From: JABFXX01 sp964419605
GTDB lineage: Bacteria; Myxococcota_A; Polyangia; Haliangiales; Haliangiaceae
Assembly (NCBI GenBank): GCA_964419605.1
Contig: CAYQQM010000010.1
Coordinates: 1 to 64,000, forward strand
Reading direction: 5' to 3'
DNA: 64,000 nt
The stretch's first letter is position 1. The number at the start of each line of letters is the position of its first letter. The notes under the pieces are model-generated. The model was not told the origin of the DNA and made no database searches. It worked only from the letters and a program-made list of their open reading frames with translations. The position numbers were made by a program, and so were the translations under genes. Positions 49,893-59,547 of the stretch are shown one piece after another.

Positions 49893-51199
49893 ACCCCGCT
49901 GTTTCCGCGCGTTGGATTCCTCGCCTCATCGGCGTAGCAGTGGTTGTTGGTGCTGTGGCGTTCCTTTGGCTACGCAAGCCGTGGCAGAAAACCGAGGATG
50001 CGATCACGTTTTCCACGGTCCCCGTCGGCCGCGGAACGATCTCCGCTCAGGTAACCGCCAACGGCACGCTGTCGGCACGCACCACCGTGCAGGTCGGCGC
50101 GCAGGTATCGGGACGTGTGATTGAGCTCAAGGCCGACTTTAACGATTCGGTCACGAAAGGCCAAGTGCTCGCGAGGCTCGACGACAGTGTGTTGAAAGCG
50201 CAAATCGATCAGGCGCAAGCCGCATACGACCTCGCGGTCGCGAATGCGCGAAAAGCAGAGGTTGCTCTCGTCGACGCGGATCGCCAACTCAAACGCCAGC
50301 AAGGCCTTCACGATCAACAGCTCATCGCCGGCGCAACCGTGGAAGGCTTTGAGGTCACGCGCGACACCGCGCGCGCCGCAGTGACCGCCGCGCGCGCGCA
50401 AATCAACCAAGCGCGCGCGAACCTTGCTCAAGCAAAAACGAACTTGAGCTATGCAACGATCTATTCGCCGATCGACGGCGTCGTGTTGACCCGCTCGTAC
50501 GACATCGGTCAAACCGTGCAGTCGTCATTCTCAGCCCCTACGTTGTTCACAATTGCAGAAGATCTGTCGCGAATGCAGATCGACACCGCGGTCGCCGAAG
50601 GCGATGTCGGGCGGCTCGGCGAAGGCATGAAGGCAACGTTTACCGTCGATGCACATCCGGGCACCTCGTTCGAAGGCACGGTGCGCCAGGTTCGCAACTC
50701 TCCCACCACCAATCAGGGTGTGGTCACCTACGATGCGGTCATTGATGTCGATAATCGCGATCGCAAGCTGCGGCCGGGAATGACCGCCAGCGTGACGTTT
50801 GTATTATCCAAGGTCGAAAACGCCATTAAAGTCCCTAACGCCGCCCTGCGCTTTAAGCCGTCTCGCGACCAGATGATGGCGCTGATGGCGCGCTTCGGCG
50901 GTGCACCGCGCGGGTTCGCGAATCGAGGTTCGGACGCCGGATCGGGCTCCAATAAAAAGGACCCACCGCGAATGGATGCGATATCCGGTGCGTCCGGAAA
51001 TGGCATGAAGAAAGACGGCACCGACCGGAAACCACTGTGGAAGCTCGTCGACGGCAAGCCCAAGGTCGTTCACGTCAAGCTTGGGCTAACAGACGGCTCG
51101 TCGACGCAGCTCCTGGAGGGCGACCTCCAGCCGGGCGATCCGCTGATCACCGAGATTCAGGGCTTGGCCACCGCGCCGCGCAAAACAGGGGCGTTTTGA
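49889..51199 (+). CDS. MacA-like periplasmic adaptor of a tripartite efflux pump
   Basis: Membrane-fusion protein, 436 residues. One N-terminal membrane helix (IGVAVVVGAVAFLWL), then a lipoyl half (VQVGAQVSGRVIELKADFNDSVTKGQVLARLD), a long alpha-hairpin (~110-190, coiled coil LKAQIDQAQAAYDLA... to NLAQAKTNLSY), the second lipoyl half (TIYSPIDGVVLTRSYDIGQTV) and beta-barrel domains. A ~55-residue insertion rich in Gly/Lys/Asp (~345-395) precedes the last strands, longer than in E. coli MacA. It connects the ATPase/permease pair to the TolC-like channel encoded downstream. GTG start. Confidence 0.9.
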   Translation: MNPAVSARWIPRLIGVAVVVGAVAFLWLRKPWQKTEDAITFSTVPVGRGTISAQVTANGTLSARTTVQVGAQVSGRVIELKADFNDSVTKGQVLARLDDSVLKAQIDQAQAAYDLAVANARKAEVALVDADRQLKRQQGLHDQQLIAGATVEGFEVTRDTARAAVTAARAQINQARANLAQAKTNLSYATIYSPIDGVVLTRSYDIGQTVQSSFSAPTLFTIAEDLSRMQIDTAVAEGDVGRLGEGMKATFTVDAHPGTSFEGTVRQVRNSPTTNQGVVTYDAVIDVDNRDRKLRPGMTASVTFVLSKVENAIKVPNAALRFKPSRDQMMALMARFGGAPRGFANRGSDAGSGSNKKDPPRMDAISGASGNGMKKDGTDRKPLWKLVDGKPKVVHVKLGLTDGSSTQLLEGDLQPGDPLITEIQGLATAPRKTGAF

Positions 51200-51200
51200 G

Positions 51201-51902
51201 GTGACGCTGGTGGAAATGAGCGGCATCGAGCGCGCGTACTCCATGGGCGACACCACCGTCCGCGCGCTACGAGGCGTCGACCTCTCGATCGATCGCGGCT
51301 CATCGGTAGCCATTATGGGTGCATCCGGGTCGGGCAAGTCGACCTTGATGAACATCATGGGCTGCCTCGACCAACCCACGCGTGGCACCTACCGCCTGAA
51401 CGGACAAGATGTATCGCGACTATCGCGAAGCGAGCTCGCGCATGTCCGCGGCAGGATGATCGGCTTTGTGTTTCAAAGCTTCAATCTGCTATCGCGCACG
51501 ACCGCACTCGAGAACGTGGAAATGCCGCTGCTGTACCAGGGCGTGAGCGGCGCTGAGCGGCGCAAGCGGGCACTCGATGCGTTGCGTCGAGTCGGATTAC
51601 AGGATCGCGCGCACCACCACTCCAATCAGCTTTCGGGCGGCCAGCAGCAGCGCGTTGCGATCGCGCGGGCCCTAGTCGGAGCGGCGCCAATTGTCATGGC
51701 CGATGAACCGACTGGCAATCTCGACACAGCGACGTCGCTAGAAATCATGGAAATCCTGCAGGACTTGGTGGATAGCGGCGTCACGGTAATTCTCGTTACC
51801 CACGAATCCGATATCGCCGCGCATGCGCGACGCGTAATCACCCTGCGCGATGGATTGATTGTGGATGACAAAGTTCAAGAACCCTCGCGAGTCGCCGTGT
51901 GA
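51201..51902 (+). CDS. ABC transporter ATP-binding protein (MacB/LolD type)
   Basis: A 233-residue nucleotide-binding subunit: Walker A GASGSGKST, Q loop FVFQSFNLL, signature LSGGQQQR, Walker B IVMADEPTGNLDT and H loop VTHE. The high match to the MacB/LolD/YknY subfamily includes MNIMGCLDQPTRG. ATPase and permease are separate here, unlike E. coli MacB where they are fused. It starts one base after the adaptor stop and its TGA overlaps the permease GTG. Confidence 0.94.
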   Translation: MTLVEMSGIERAYSMGDTTVRALRGVDLSIDRGSSVAIMGASGSGKSTLMNIMGCLDQPTRGTYRLNGQDVSRLSRSELAHVRGRMIGFVFQSFNLLSRTTALENVEMPLLYQGVSGAERRKRALDALRRVGLQDRAHHHSNQLSGGQQQRVAIARALVGAAPIVMADEPTGNLDTATSLEIMEILQDLVDSGVTVILVTHESDIAAHARRVITLRDGLIVDDKVQEPSRVAV

Positions 51903-53134
51903 GTGTGTTTTCGACTCTGAGGCTCGCCTTTCGCGCGCTTTGGCGCAACAAAGTGCGCTCGGTCCTGACGATGCTCGGCATCATCTTCGGCATCGGGACG
52001 GTGATTGCCATGATTGCCAGCGGACAGGGCGCCCGCGAAGCTGTTGCCGAGATCTTTCGAGCGATGGGAACAAATCTGCTCATCGTTTCTAACGGTTCTC
52101 AAAGCAGTTTTGGCGTAGCTGGAGGAACGGGCACACGCGCCTCGCTGACGTGGAGCGACCTCGAGGCGATCGAAAACGGTGAAGTCCCGTCGATCCGCTG
52201 GATCACGCCGGTTCTACAAACAAAGATGCAAGTCGCTGCTGCGGATTCCAATTGGAATACGTCCATCACGGGTGTCAAGGCGCCTTACTTCAAGATCAAG
52301 ACGTGGAGTCCACGAGCCGGCACCCTGTTCGATGACGATGCGGCCGCGCTCGGACCCAAGATTGCAGTAATCGGCCAAACCGTCGCGACGCAGCTTTTCG
52401 GAGGCGGGACCCCGACGGGTCAATCGATTCGCATTAACGGCCAGCCCTACGAAATCGTGGGAGTTCTCGAGGCTAAAGGTCAATCCGCTATGGGAACAGA
52501 TCAGGACGATATCGTCGTCATTCCATACAAGACTTTCCTTCAGAAACTCGATAAGGGAGCAGGCAAATACATCACGCGCGGTCAGATATACGTCTCAGTC
52601 GCACGCGAAAGCGACATTTCGCGCGCGGAATCGCAGCTGACGGCCCTGCTTCGCCAGAGGCACAACCTGCAGGCCACCGACGACGATGACTTCCGAATTC
52701 GAAATCTCGCAGAGTTCGCTTTGTCGCAGCAGCGCTCCACCGAGCGCATTTCAACGCTGCTCGCTATCGTCGCAGCGATGTCGCTCATCGTCGGCGGCAT
52801 CGGCGTCATGAACATCATGCTTGTCAGTGTTATCGAGCGAACGCGCGAAATCGGCATCCGTATGGCGGTCGGCGCTAGGCCCACGGACGTCATGACCCAG
52901 TTCCTCGTCGAGTCGCTGGTGCTCGCGGTGGTGGGCGGAATACTTGGACTCGGATTTGGCGCAATGCTCGCGAAATACATGGCGAGCTACTACGGCTGGA
53001 AGCTGTTTTTTCCGGTGCAGACGGCGATGATTGCGTTCGGAGTCGCTGGAGGTGTCGGAGTGGTGTTCGGGTTGTATCCGGCGATCCGCGCGTCGCGACT
53101 CGATCCTATCGCAGCGCTGAGGTACGAAACGTGA
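51899..53134 (+). CDS. MacB-type ABC transporter permease (FtsX family)
   Basis: A 411-residue inner-membrane permease with MacB_PCD and FtsX domains. TM1 follows ALWRNKVRSVLTMLGIIFGIGTVIAMIA; a ~220-residue periplasmic domain follows; the C-terminal three helices include LLAIVAAMSLIVGGIGVMNIML with VSVIERTREIGIRMAVGA between them, the cytoplasmic coupling helix typical of the family. MacB proteins act as mechanotransmitters that drive the channel rather than carrying substrate through the membrane. GTG start overlaps the ATPase gene; its end overlaps the TolC-like gene by four bases. Confidence 0.94.
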   Translation: MSVFSTLRLAFRALWRNKVRSVLTMLGIIFGIGTVIAMIASGQGAREAVAEIFRAMGTNLLIVSNGSQSSFGVAGGTGTRASLTWSDLEAIENGEVPSIRWITPVLQTKMQVAAADSNWNTSITGVKAPYFKIKTWSPRAGTLFDDDAAALGPKIAVIGQTVATQLFGGGTPTGQSIRINGQPYEIVGVLEAKGQSAMGTDQDDIVVIPYKTFLQKLDKGAGKYITRGQIYVSVARESDISRAESQLTALLRQRHNLQATDDDDFRIRNLAEFALSQQRSTERISTLLAIVAAMSLIVGGIGVMNIMLVSVIERTREIGIRMAVGARPTDVMTQFLVESLVLAVVGGILGLGFGAMLAKYMASYYGWKLFFPVQTAMIAFGVAGGVGVVFGLYPAIRASRLDPIAALRYET

Positions 53135-54531
53135 ACCGCGACAATGTCAAATACGGTCCGCTGCTTGCAATCGCAATCGCTGTTGCCAGCGCGAACGCTC
53201 AACCTTCCGCTGATCCAAGCCCGACTCCCTCATGGACGCCGAGCAGTCGCGATCGTTCTACCACCGAAACCGCCGAGACCACCGAGACCACAAAGCTCGT
53301 CTTGACCATGGCTCGCGCGGTGGAGCTGGCCCAGCGTGAACAACCGACGCTCCGACAAGCTCGGGCTGCGGTCGATGCGGCCAGAGCTCGCGTCGACGCC
53401 GCACGAGTCCCGCTTCGTCCCGCCGCGAGCGTGGCCGCTTCGGCCGCGACAGGATCGACTGTACCGCACCCTTGTTCCGACGACCCCTCGCGTACGTGCG
53501 GCGGATTGTTCGACGCCACGTCGAGTACCGGTCTCTCTGCGGCTGCGACCTGGAAGATTACCGACTTTGGGTTAACCACTGCCTCGGTGCGAGCGGCGCA
53601 AGCCAGCGCCGACGCTGCTGCTGCAGGTGTGATCACGTCGCAGCTCGATGTGCGGCGCGACGTTGAGATTGCATACCTCGAAGCACTCGCTCGAGGGCGC
53701 CTCGTAGGAGCCGCAGAAGCGACGGTGAAAAGCGAAGAAGCTCACCTTGATCAGGCCAAGCGCTTTGTCGCAGCCCAAGCAAAAGATCCGATCGAAGTAG
53801 CGCAAGCGCAATCCCGGGCCGCGAATGCCCGATCGGCACTCGCGCAAGCCAAGACCCATGAAGCCGTGGCGCTTGCAAATCTTCGGGCAGCCGTCGGCTG
53901 GGTCGATCCAACAACGCAACCGGTGGTGGATCCCACGTGGCCGTCTCCCAGAAACGAGGTCCCAGAGGCCCTCGCCCAGCTCGTCGCGATCGCGCGAAAG
54001 CATCGGCCGGAACTCGTGCAACTCGATATGCAGGTCGCCGCTGCAAGCGCAAGCGTTGCCGCCGCACGCGCCGAGCGCCGACCGGTGCTGGCAGCGCAAG
54101 CGCAAACCGCCTGGAATCCTAGCAACGGCGACTGGGCGCCGCAGCCGTCCTGGTCCGCCGCCCTAACACTCACGTGGGCACTGTGGGACGGGGGACGAAG
54201 TCGGGCCGACGTAAGACTTGCCAATGCGAACGCCGCCGCGGCACGTGCGCAGCGCGATCAACTGCTCGTCCAGCTTACGGCCGCACTTGAGTCGTCTCTG
54301 GCAGAAATCGCCGCCAACCGCGCCAACGTCCAGGCGTCCACCGAGGCAGTTAACGCCACACAAGCCCAACTGCGACTCGCCGAGGCGCGTTATGCCCAAG
54401 GCCTTGGCAGCCAAATCGAATTGGCCGACGCACAAACGGCAGTCACGACGGCATCGGGAAATTTGATCCAAGCCGAGTGGCAGCTAGCGAACGCCTGGGC
54501 CACGTTGAGCCGAGCCACTGGAGTATACTGA
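53131..54531 (+). CDS. TolC-like outer-membrane efflux protein
   Basis: A 466-residue exported protein. The signal peptide (LLAIAIAVASANA) ends before Gln24 and is followed by a Ser/Thr/Pro-rich tether. Two related halves follow the OEP family: helical LTMARAVELAQREQPTLRQARAAVDAAR and IDVRRDVEIAYLEALARGRLV-like stretches in half one, RKHRPELVQLDMQVAAASASVAAARAERRP and RYAQGLGSQIELADAQTAV in half two, with strands such as LTLTWALWDGGR. It completes the tripartite pump with the three genes upstream. The first half carries a Cys pair (PCSDDPSRTCGG) that may form a disulfide. Confidence 0.92.
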   Translation: MNRDNVKYGPLLAIAIAVASANAQPSADPSPTPSWTPSSRDRSTTETAETTETTKLVLTMARAVELAQREQPTLRQARAAVDAARARVDAARVPLRPAASVAASAATGSTVPHPCSDDPSRTCGGLFDATSSTGLSAAATWKITDFGLTTASVRAAQASADAAAAGVITSQLDVRRDVEIAYLEALARGRLVGAAEATVKSEEAHLDQAKRFVAAQAKDPIEVAQAQSRAANARSALAQAKTHEAVALANLRAAVGWVDPTTQPVVDPTWPSPRNEVPEALAQLVAIARKHRPELVQLDMQVAAASASVAAARAERRPVLAAQAQTAWNPSNGDWAPQPSWSAALTLTWALWDGGRSRADVRLANANAAAARAQRDQLLVQLTAALESSLAEIAANRANVQASTEAVNATQAQLRLAEARYAQGLGSQIELADAQTAVTTASGNLIQAEWQLANAWATLSRATGVY

Positions 54532-54978
54532 GCCATCGCCACTGAGCGCCGCGCTGCAGCAGGCTCTTTCTGCGCTTCGGGTGAACCGCCGCGAAGATGA
54601 CGATGACCGGGCCTCCGTCCTTCGCCGCGAGCGTCCGCGGCCTCTACGCTCCATACTCTCATGTCTCCACACACGACCTTCTGTTGAGACTGGCAGCTGC
54701 CTTGTTGAGACTGGCGACGACCTCGAGGAATGGCTTGCGACTGCGGCATGCAGGCGGCCCAGCATCATGTAACCGGATTCCCTACCTGTCGCGAACCAAC
54801 CAGTGCAACGATGAGCCGATTCACGTAAGCGGTTGTACCCATTTAGGTCTCCATGCTGGCCGTGACATAATGGACCTGTGACGGTTCGAATCAGCTCTAC
54901 TGACTATGTAGACTGCCTGCAAGCTGTTTTGATCTCTCCCACCGAGGTCTTTTTGCGGATCGCAGGAGTGACTTGGTA
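54532..54978. other. 447-base spacer between efflux operon and GGDEF gene
   Basis: Apart from the doubtful small ORF and the 13-bp direct repeat, I see no gene, RNA or clear terminator. The tRNA-like GGTTCGAATC near 54886 is not backed by a stem. The last 30 bases hold AGGAG (54964-54968), the ribosome binding site for the gene at 54979. Confidence 0.5.
54581..54772 (+). CDS. Possible small ORF after the efflux operon
   Basis: A GTG opens a 63-residue frame (MNRREDDDDRASVLRRERPRP...) with balanced composition and an internal VETGSCLVETG repeat, coded by two 13-bp copies (TGTTGAGACTGGC at 54682 and 54703). No ribosome binding site is evident and no domain is recognised. It may be a real small acidic protein or chance. 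Confidence 0.2.
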   Translation: MNRREDDDDRASVLRRERPRPLRSILSCLHTRPSVETGSCLVETGDDLEEWLATAACRRPSIM

Positions 54979-56502
54979 ATGGCTCGCCGGCAATCCAAAC
55001 AACGCACCGACACTACCATTCTCGTGATCGAGGACGATGTGGCCTACGCCGAGACGACTCGGATGCTCTTGGAGCGAGAAGGTCACTCGGTCCTGACTGC
55101 AAGCGATGGCGCCGAGGGCCTCGAGGTGCTCCGCAACCGTTCGGTCGACCTCGTGTTGCTCGACTACATCATGCCGAACATGACTGGCGAGGAGGTCGTT
55201 AAGGAACTGCGCACGTTCAACGACCACGTACAGGTGATCTTACAGACCGGCTACGCCAACGAGAATCCGCCTCGCGAACTGCTCAAGCGCCTCGACATTC
55301 AGGGATACCACGACAAAAGCGAAGGACCGGCCAAGCTGCTCATTTGGGTGGATGTAGGCCTCAAGGCGGCGTACTCGGCGAACCTGTTGCGCAAGAGCCG
55401 CGAAGGCCTTCGTTACATCCTTAGTGTAACGCCCGACCTACACAAGATTCAGCCCTTGGTCGAACTGCTGCAGGGCGTCCTATTGCAAATCATGGGACTT
55501 GTCGGCGCTTCCAACTCGTTTCTCGCCATGGTGCCCTCTCAGGCGCGCAGCGAGCTGCGCAAGGAAAAACACGAGCAGGGTGCTCCTGCAGCGTTTCTGG
55601 CTACTCCGGAAGATGCTGACCTACTCATCCGCGCCAGCACGGGTCGCTTCGAGCGAAGGCGAAGCGTATCCGACTGTCTGGAAAGCACCGAATTCGACGC
55701 CGTGAGCTCTGCGCTTCGCGAACACTCGATGCGTGTCGACGGAGGGAAGACCATCATTCCTTTGATGGCCGGTTCCTTGGTCGTGGGGGTTGTATATCTC
55801 GATCGATCCATTCAGTCGGAAGGCGACCTCGATCTACTTCGCATCTTCGCCAACCAGGCTGCGGCGGCGATTCATAGCCTGCAGCTGTTTGAGATGGCAA
55901 CGCTCGATCCTTTGACTGGGACCCATCTGCGAGCGTTCTTCGAGCAGTGGGTTACGCGTGAATTGAGAACCGCGTTTCGCAACGGGCATCCGATCGCCAT
56001 GCTCTTAGCCGACATGGACGGGCTGAAGCAAATCAACGATGGCAACGGCCACCTCGCCGGCGATCGAGCGCTCGCTCTATTCGGGAAGACGCTGCGGAGT
56101 TCGCTCCGCGAGAGCGACATTGCTGGCCGATACGGCGGCGACGAATTTGCGGTCCTTCTACCGAAGTCCGATATCAAGGGCGCCGAGCTGGTAAGCAAAC
56201 GCATTCTGTCCGCGCTAGCCAAGGCGAACGACCCAAACGACATCCAGGTCGGTGCATCGATCGGAATCGCCGCCCTTGTGCCGCATTCGTTTTCCGAGTC
56301 GGAAGTCCCTCGCCCCATGCCTCCCGGTTACTTTCAGCGGTCCTTCAAAAGCCTGATCGCACAAGCCGACGCGGCACTGTATCAAGCGAAGCGTTCAGGT
56401 CGCGGGTCGATGAGTGCCGCAGAGCCCAGCCAATGGGAAGTTCCGGTAGCGACCCCAGATCAGTTCGCGAACTCCTCAAGTGACGACGACAGCGACGAAT
56501 AG
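54979..56502 (+). CDS. REC-GAF-GGDEF diguanylate cyclase
   Basis: A 507-residue cytosolic protein. Receiver (~10-125): acidic pair in VIEDD, phospho-acceptor Asp62 (LLDYIMPNMTG); the lysine of the usual KP is DKSEG here. A GAF-like middle (~150-315) ends in AGSLVVGVVYLDRS and LLRIFANQAAAAI. The C-terminal GGDEF domain has DMDGLKQINDGNGHLAGD, an intact YGGDEF active site, and RESD five residues before it, a c-di-GMP inhibitory I-site. It should make c-di-GMP, controlled by phosphorylation and product feedback. Potential receiver of that signal in the window: the PilZ-PilZ-CheX protein. ATG at 54979 is preferred over the TTG six bases earlier. Confidence 0.93.
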   Translation: MARRQSKQRTDTTILVIEDDVAYAETTRMLLEREGHSVLTASDGAEGLEVLRNRSVDLVLLDYIMPNMTGEEVVKELRTFNDHVQVILQTGYANENPPRELLKRLDIQGYHDKSEGPAKLLIWVDVGLKAAYSANLLRKSREGLRYILSVTPDLHKIQPLVELLQGVLLQIMGLVGASNSFLAMVPSQARSELRKEKHEQGAPAAFLATPEDADLLIRASTGRFERRRSVSDCLESTEFDAVSSALREHSMRVDGGKTIIPLMAGSLVVGVVYLDRSIQSEGDLDLLRIFANQAAAAIHSLQLFEMATLDPLTGTHLRAFFEQWVTRELRTAFRNGHPIAMLLADMDGLKQINDGNGHLAGDRALALFGKTLRSSLRESDIAGRYGGDEFAVLLPKSDIKGAELVSKRILSALAKANDPNDIQVGASIGIAALVPHSFSESEVPRPMPPGYFQRSFKSLIAQADAALYQAKRSGRGSMSAAEPSQWEVPVATPDQFANSSSDDDSDE

Positions 56503-56540
56503 TGTTCGCGCCGTTGGCGGCATTGGGTTCTCGGGACTTG

Positions 56541-57665
56541 TCAGTGGGAAGGTTTTGCTGCAGAAACCGCCTTGGAAAAAGCTTCTTTATCGAGGGCCTT
56601 CTCGAGAGCGTCAGACGCACTGACGATACCGTCTTTCACCAACTTCTCAAGCGCGCTATCCATCCCCTGCATACCGTCGCTTACTCCGGATTGAATCAAA
56701 CTCGCGACCTGCTGGGTCTTTCCTTCACGAATCAGCGAAGCGAGGGCCAAATTCCCGATGAGGATTTCGTGTGCTGCAACGCGGCCGCCTTCGACTTTGG
56801 GCAACAGCTGTTGCGCCACCACACCGGCAAGCGAATCCGCGAGCAGACCGCGAATCTGCGGCTGCTGATCTGCCGGAAATGCGTTGACGTAGCGATCGAT
56901 CGTTGCGCCCGCAGAGTTCGTGTGCACGGTTGCGTAGATCAAAATTCCAAAACTTGCGAGCTGCAATGCAGCTTTCATGGTCTCGGCGCCGCGCAACTCC
57001 CCGACGAGAATAATATCGGCGTTTTCGCGGCCTGCACTTCGGATCGCGTCGAGAAATGAAGGAACGTGTTCGCCGACCTCCTTGTGAGTGACTAGACACT
57101 TACGTGGCTGATGCACAAACTCAACTGGATCTTCGATCGTTAAGATGTGCCCTGGCCTGGTGCGATTAATATGGTCGATCATGGCCGCAAGCGTCGTCGA
57201 CTTTCCGGACCCCGTGGGCCCCGTCACAAGCACCAGTCCGGCGCGCAGCTCAACGAGCTTGCGAATCCCCGAGGGCACACCGAGTTCATCGAGCGTCTTG
57301 ATAAGGGTTGGGATCGCGCGAAATACAGCGCCAACACCTGTCAGTTTGCGCAAGTAGTTGCAGCGGAACCGCGCTTTCGTACCATGGGGATGGGCAAAGT
57401 CGAGGTCGCCCGTGGATTCGAACTGAGTGCGTTGTGCAGGATTTACCAGGGTCATCAACATCGCTTCGATCTCAGCTGAAGACAGCGAGGTATTTCCTTC
57501 CGCCACCAACTGGCCACGCAGGCGGAGCATCGGCGGATAGCCTGGCGTGAGATGAAGGTCAGAACCGCCTCTCTCGAGGAGGCGATCGAATAACTGATCG
57601 ATGGTGCCAGCGCCACTGGGGCGTGCAACACTCCCTACGGTGCGTGAAGGAGAATCGTTCGTCAT
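56541..57665 (-). CDS. pilT: PilT-type twitching motility ATPase
   Basis: Cytosolic hexameric ATPase for pilus retraction, 374 residues. SDLHLTPGYPPMLRLRG opens the N-terminal domain; Walker A GPTGSGKST (Lys155), Asp box TIEDPVEFVH, Walker B ILVGELRG (Glu223) and His box VHTNSAG (His248) are intact. Two departures from standard PilT: ELRG where ELRD or EMRD is usual, and the C-terminal AIRNLIRE motif, needed for retraction, reads LASLIREGKTQQ. It may therefore be a PilT paralogue with altered activity. It overlaps the preceding 588-residue PilT-like gene by four bases (ATGA). Confidence 0.93.
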   Translation of the reverse strand: MTNDSPSRTVGSVARPSGAGTIDQLFDRLLERGGSDLHLTPGYPPMLRLRGQLVAEGNTSLSSAEIEAMLMTLVNPAQRTQFESTGDLDFAHPHGTKARFRCNYLRKLTGVGAVFRAIPTLIKTLDELGVPSGIRKLVELRAGLVLVTGPTGSGKSTTLAAMIDHINRTRPGHILTIEDPVEFVHQPRKCLVTHKEVGEHVPSFLDAIRSAGRENADIILVGELRGAETMKAALQLASFGILIYATVHTNSAGATIDRYVNAFPADQQPQIRGLLADSLAGVVAQQLLPKVEGGRVAAHEILIGNLALASLIREGKTQQVASLIQSGVSDGMQGMDSALEKLVKDGIVSASDALEKALDKEAFSKAVSAAKPSH

Positions 57666-59428
57666 ACGCCTTTCTTAAGTCGTGCCGCAAAATCCTTGCG
57701 ATCGTGGGCCGATGACAACGCTGTGTCTTCGGAAATCTTTCCCGCTCGGACAAGCTCAGCCAGCGACTCGTCGAACCGAATCATGCCAAACGAACGTCCA
57801 CGCTGCATGAGGTTTGGCAACTGGTAAAGTTTGTCGTCGCGGATCAGAGCCGCCAATGGAACCACGCCAGTCACGAGTTCGATCGCCGGAACGACCCCAC
57901 CGTCAACGCCTGGCAGTAAGCGCTGCGCGACAATCGCTCGCAAAGCACCTGCGATCGAAGCGCGAACTTGGCTGTGATCCTCGGGCGGAAACATGTCGAT
58001 CAGCCGATCCAACGTCTTGGCAGCTGAGGGTGTGCTCATCGTTGCGATCACCAAATGTCCAGTTTCCGAGGCAGTAAGCGCGATCTCTACGGTCTCGCGA
58101 TCGCGGAGCTCTCCGATTACGATGACATCTGGATCTTCGCGCAACGACGCTTTAAGGGCCGAGGCAAAGGTCTTTGTGTGACGACCCGCCTCCCGCTGCG
58201 AGATCACAGCGAGCTTGCGAGGATGTACAATTTCGATCGGATCTTCCACGAGGAGGATGTGCCCGGCCTTGGTCGAATTTACGAGATCAACGAGAGCGGC
58301 AAGCGTAGTGGTCTTGCCGTGTCCACTCGGCCCAGCGATCACGACAAAGCCCTGGTGATGCGCCACCACTTTGGCGAGATCCTTTGGCAGTCCCAACTCA
58401 TCCAGGTTTCGCGGTGCCGCGAGAGCTAAGCGAAACGTGCCCTTCCATCCGACCTGGTGGCGGGAGATGTTGGCGCGCAGCCGTCCACCGCCGGGGGCCT
58501 CCACCGCAAGGTCGACGTAGCCAACTGTGTTCAAACGCGCTTCTTGCTCGGTTTCGAGCAATGGCTTAAGTAGCCGTTCCACCGCTTCGCGATCGAGCGG
58601 CTCGGTCTGCGCGTCGAGAGGAACGAGCTCGGAGTTCTGACGGATCGCAACCACGCGACCGGCCGAAATGTGCAGGTCACTGGCTCCGGCTGCACGCGCT
58701 GCGGCGACGAGCTCCCCAAACGGCGTCAAAGCGACCGAGGAACTGAAAACGTGCGCGTGCTGCCCGGGCTCCATGGCAACCTTCAGCGCGCTTTGAGCCG
58801 CGGCAGGCGGGGACACGTGCGACGTCGGGGACGGTGCAAGTTCCGATTCGAGCGAAATCGGCCCGGCGCCTGGGAGATCGAGCGTCAATGGCTGCTGCGG
58901 CGATAGGTCGAGACCACCTCCGGGTGGCGACGACACGCTCTCGTCCGGCCGATGTGGCGGAGCCGCCGGTTGCTTGGGCACGCCACCGTGTCGCTCGTCG
59001 CGGTCGCGATCGCGGTTAGGCGTCGACGGACGTTCGACAACCCCGGTCGAGCCACGCACGCTTCCGCCCGGCGAGGTGCTTGCCTGCGGCGATCCTGGTG
59101 GCCTCGGCGCCGCGCGTGGCACCGGCGTTTGCAGTGGCTCCAGCCGTACGACAACCTCGTCGCCGCGGCGACCCGTGCGCACGCGCAACCGACGCGCCCC
59201 AACATCCACCTCCGTTGGTTCGGTCGCAGCATCGGACTGCGGCAGCAGCGCCGCAAGCGGAGTACCATCGACAAACGCGTTGAGCATAGCCAGCGTCAGT
59301 GGCCGAGCCGTCAAATTTACGTAGGTGCCGTTCTGCCGCATGGCAATCGCCCGGTTGGTCGCGAACACGAGCTCTGTGACGCCATCCCGGTCGAAGTACG
59401 CTAAGATCTGCTGCAGCTGAGCAGTCAC
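57662..59428 (-). CDS. PilT/PilU-like ATPase with duplicated N-terminal domain
   Basis: A 588-residue protein: residues 1-~98 resemble a degenerate copy of the PilT N-terminal domain (AIAMRQNGTYVNL at 27-39 against VVAIRQNSELVPL at 259-271), then a ~130-residue Pro/Ser/Gly-rich linker, then a full PilT module. Walker A is GPSGHGKTT (Lys372), the Asp box VEDPIEIVH and Walker B VIGELRD (Glu440, Asp443) are good, but the His box reads TMSTPSA, with Ser465 for His. Loss of that His suggests weak or no ATPase activity, as in regulatory PilU-like partners. Co-translated with the PilT downstream. Divergent from nadB. Confidence 0.88.
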   Translation of the reverse strand: MTAQLQQILAYFDRDGVTELVFATNRAIAMRQNGTYVNLTARPLTLAMLNAFVDGTPLAALLPQSDAATEPTEVDVGARRLRVRTGRRGDEVVVRLEPLQTPVPRAAPRPPGSPQASTSPGGSVRGSTGVVERPSTPNRDRDRDERHGGVPKQPAAPPHRPDESVSSPPGGGLDLSPQQPLTLDLPGAGPISLESELAPSPTSHVSPPAAAQSALKVAMEPGQHAHVFSSSVALTPFGELVAAARAAGASDLHISAGRVVAIRQNSELVPLDAQTEPLDREAVERLLKPLLETEQEARLNTVGYVDLAVEAPGGGRLRANISRHQVGWKGTFRLALAAPRNLDELGLPKDLAKVVAHHQGFVVIAGPSGHGKTTTLAALVDLVNSTKAGHILLVEDPIEIVHPRKLAVISQREAGRHTKTFASALKASLREDPDVIVIGELRDRETVEIALTASETGHLVIATMSTPSAAKTLDRLIDMFPPEDHSQVRASIAGALRAIVAQRLLPGVDGGVVPAIELVTGVVPLAALIRDDKLYQLPNLMQRGRSFGMIRFDESLAELVRAGKISEDTALSSAHDRKDFAARLKKGV

Positions 59429-59547
59429 CCATTTTATCTTAGGGTTCGTGCACGGCTAACTCAATCGATTCGCGGCAGCTAACGCGGTATGGTGCAGTAG
59501 TCCCATGTCGGATGCACGACCGGTCCAACGCCCCCATCTACATTATT

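Noticed and set aside
54484..54768. Minus strand 94-codon frame after the efflux operon
   Set aside because: Ser/Arg-rich composition, overlap with the end of the TolC-like gene and no ribosome binding site.
54880..54910. tRNA-like T-loop sequence GGTTCGAATC
   Set aside because: The five bases on either side do not pair into a T stem, and no acceptor or anticodon arm can be drawn upstream.
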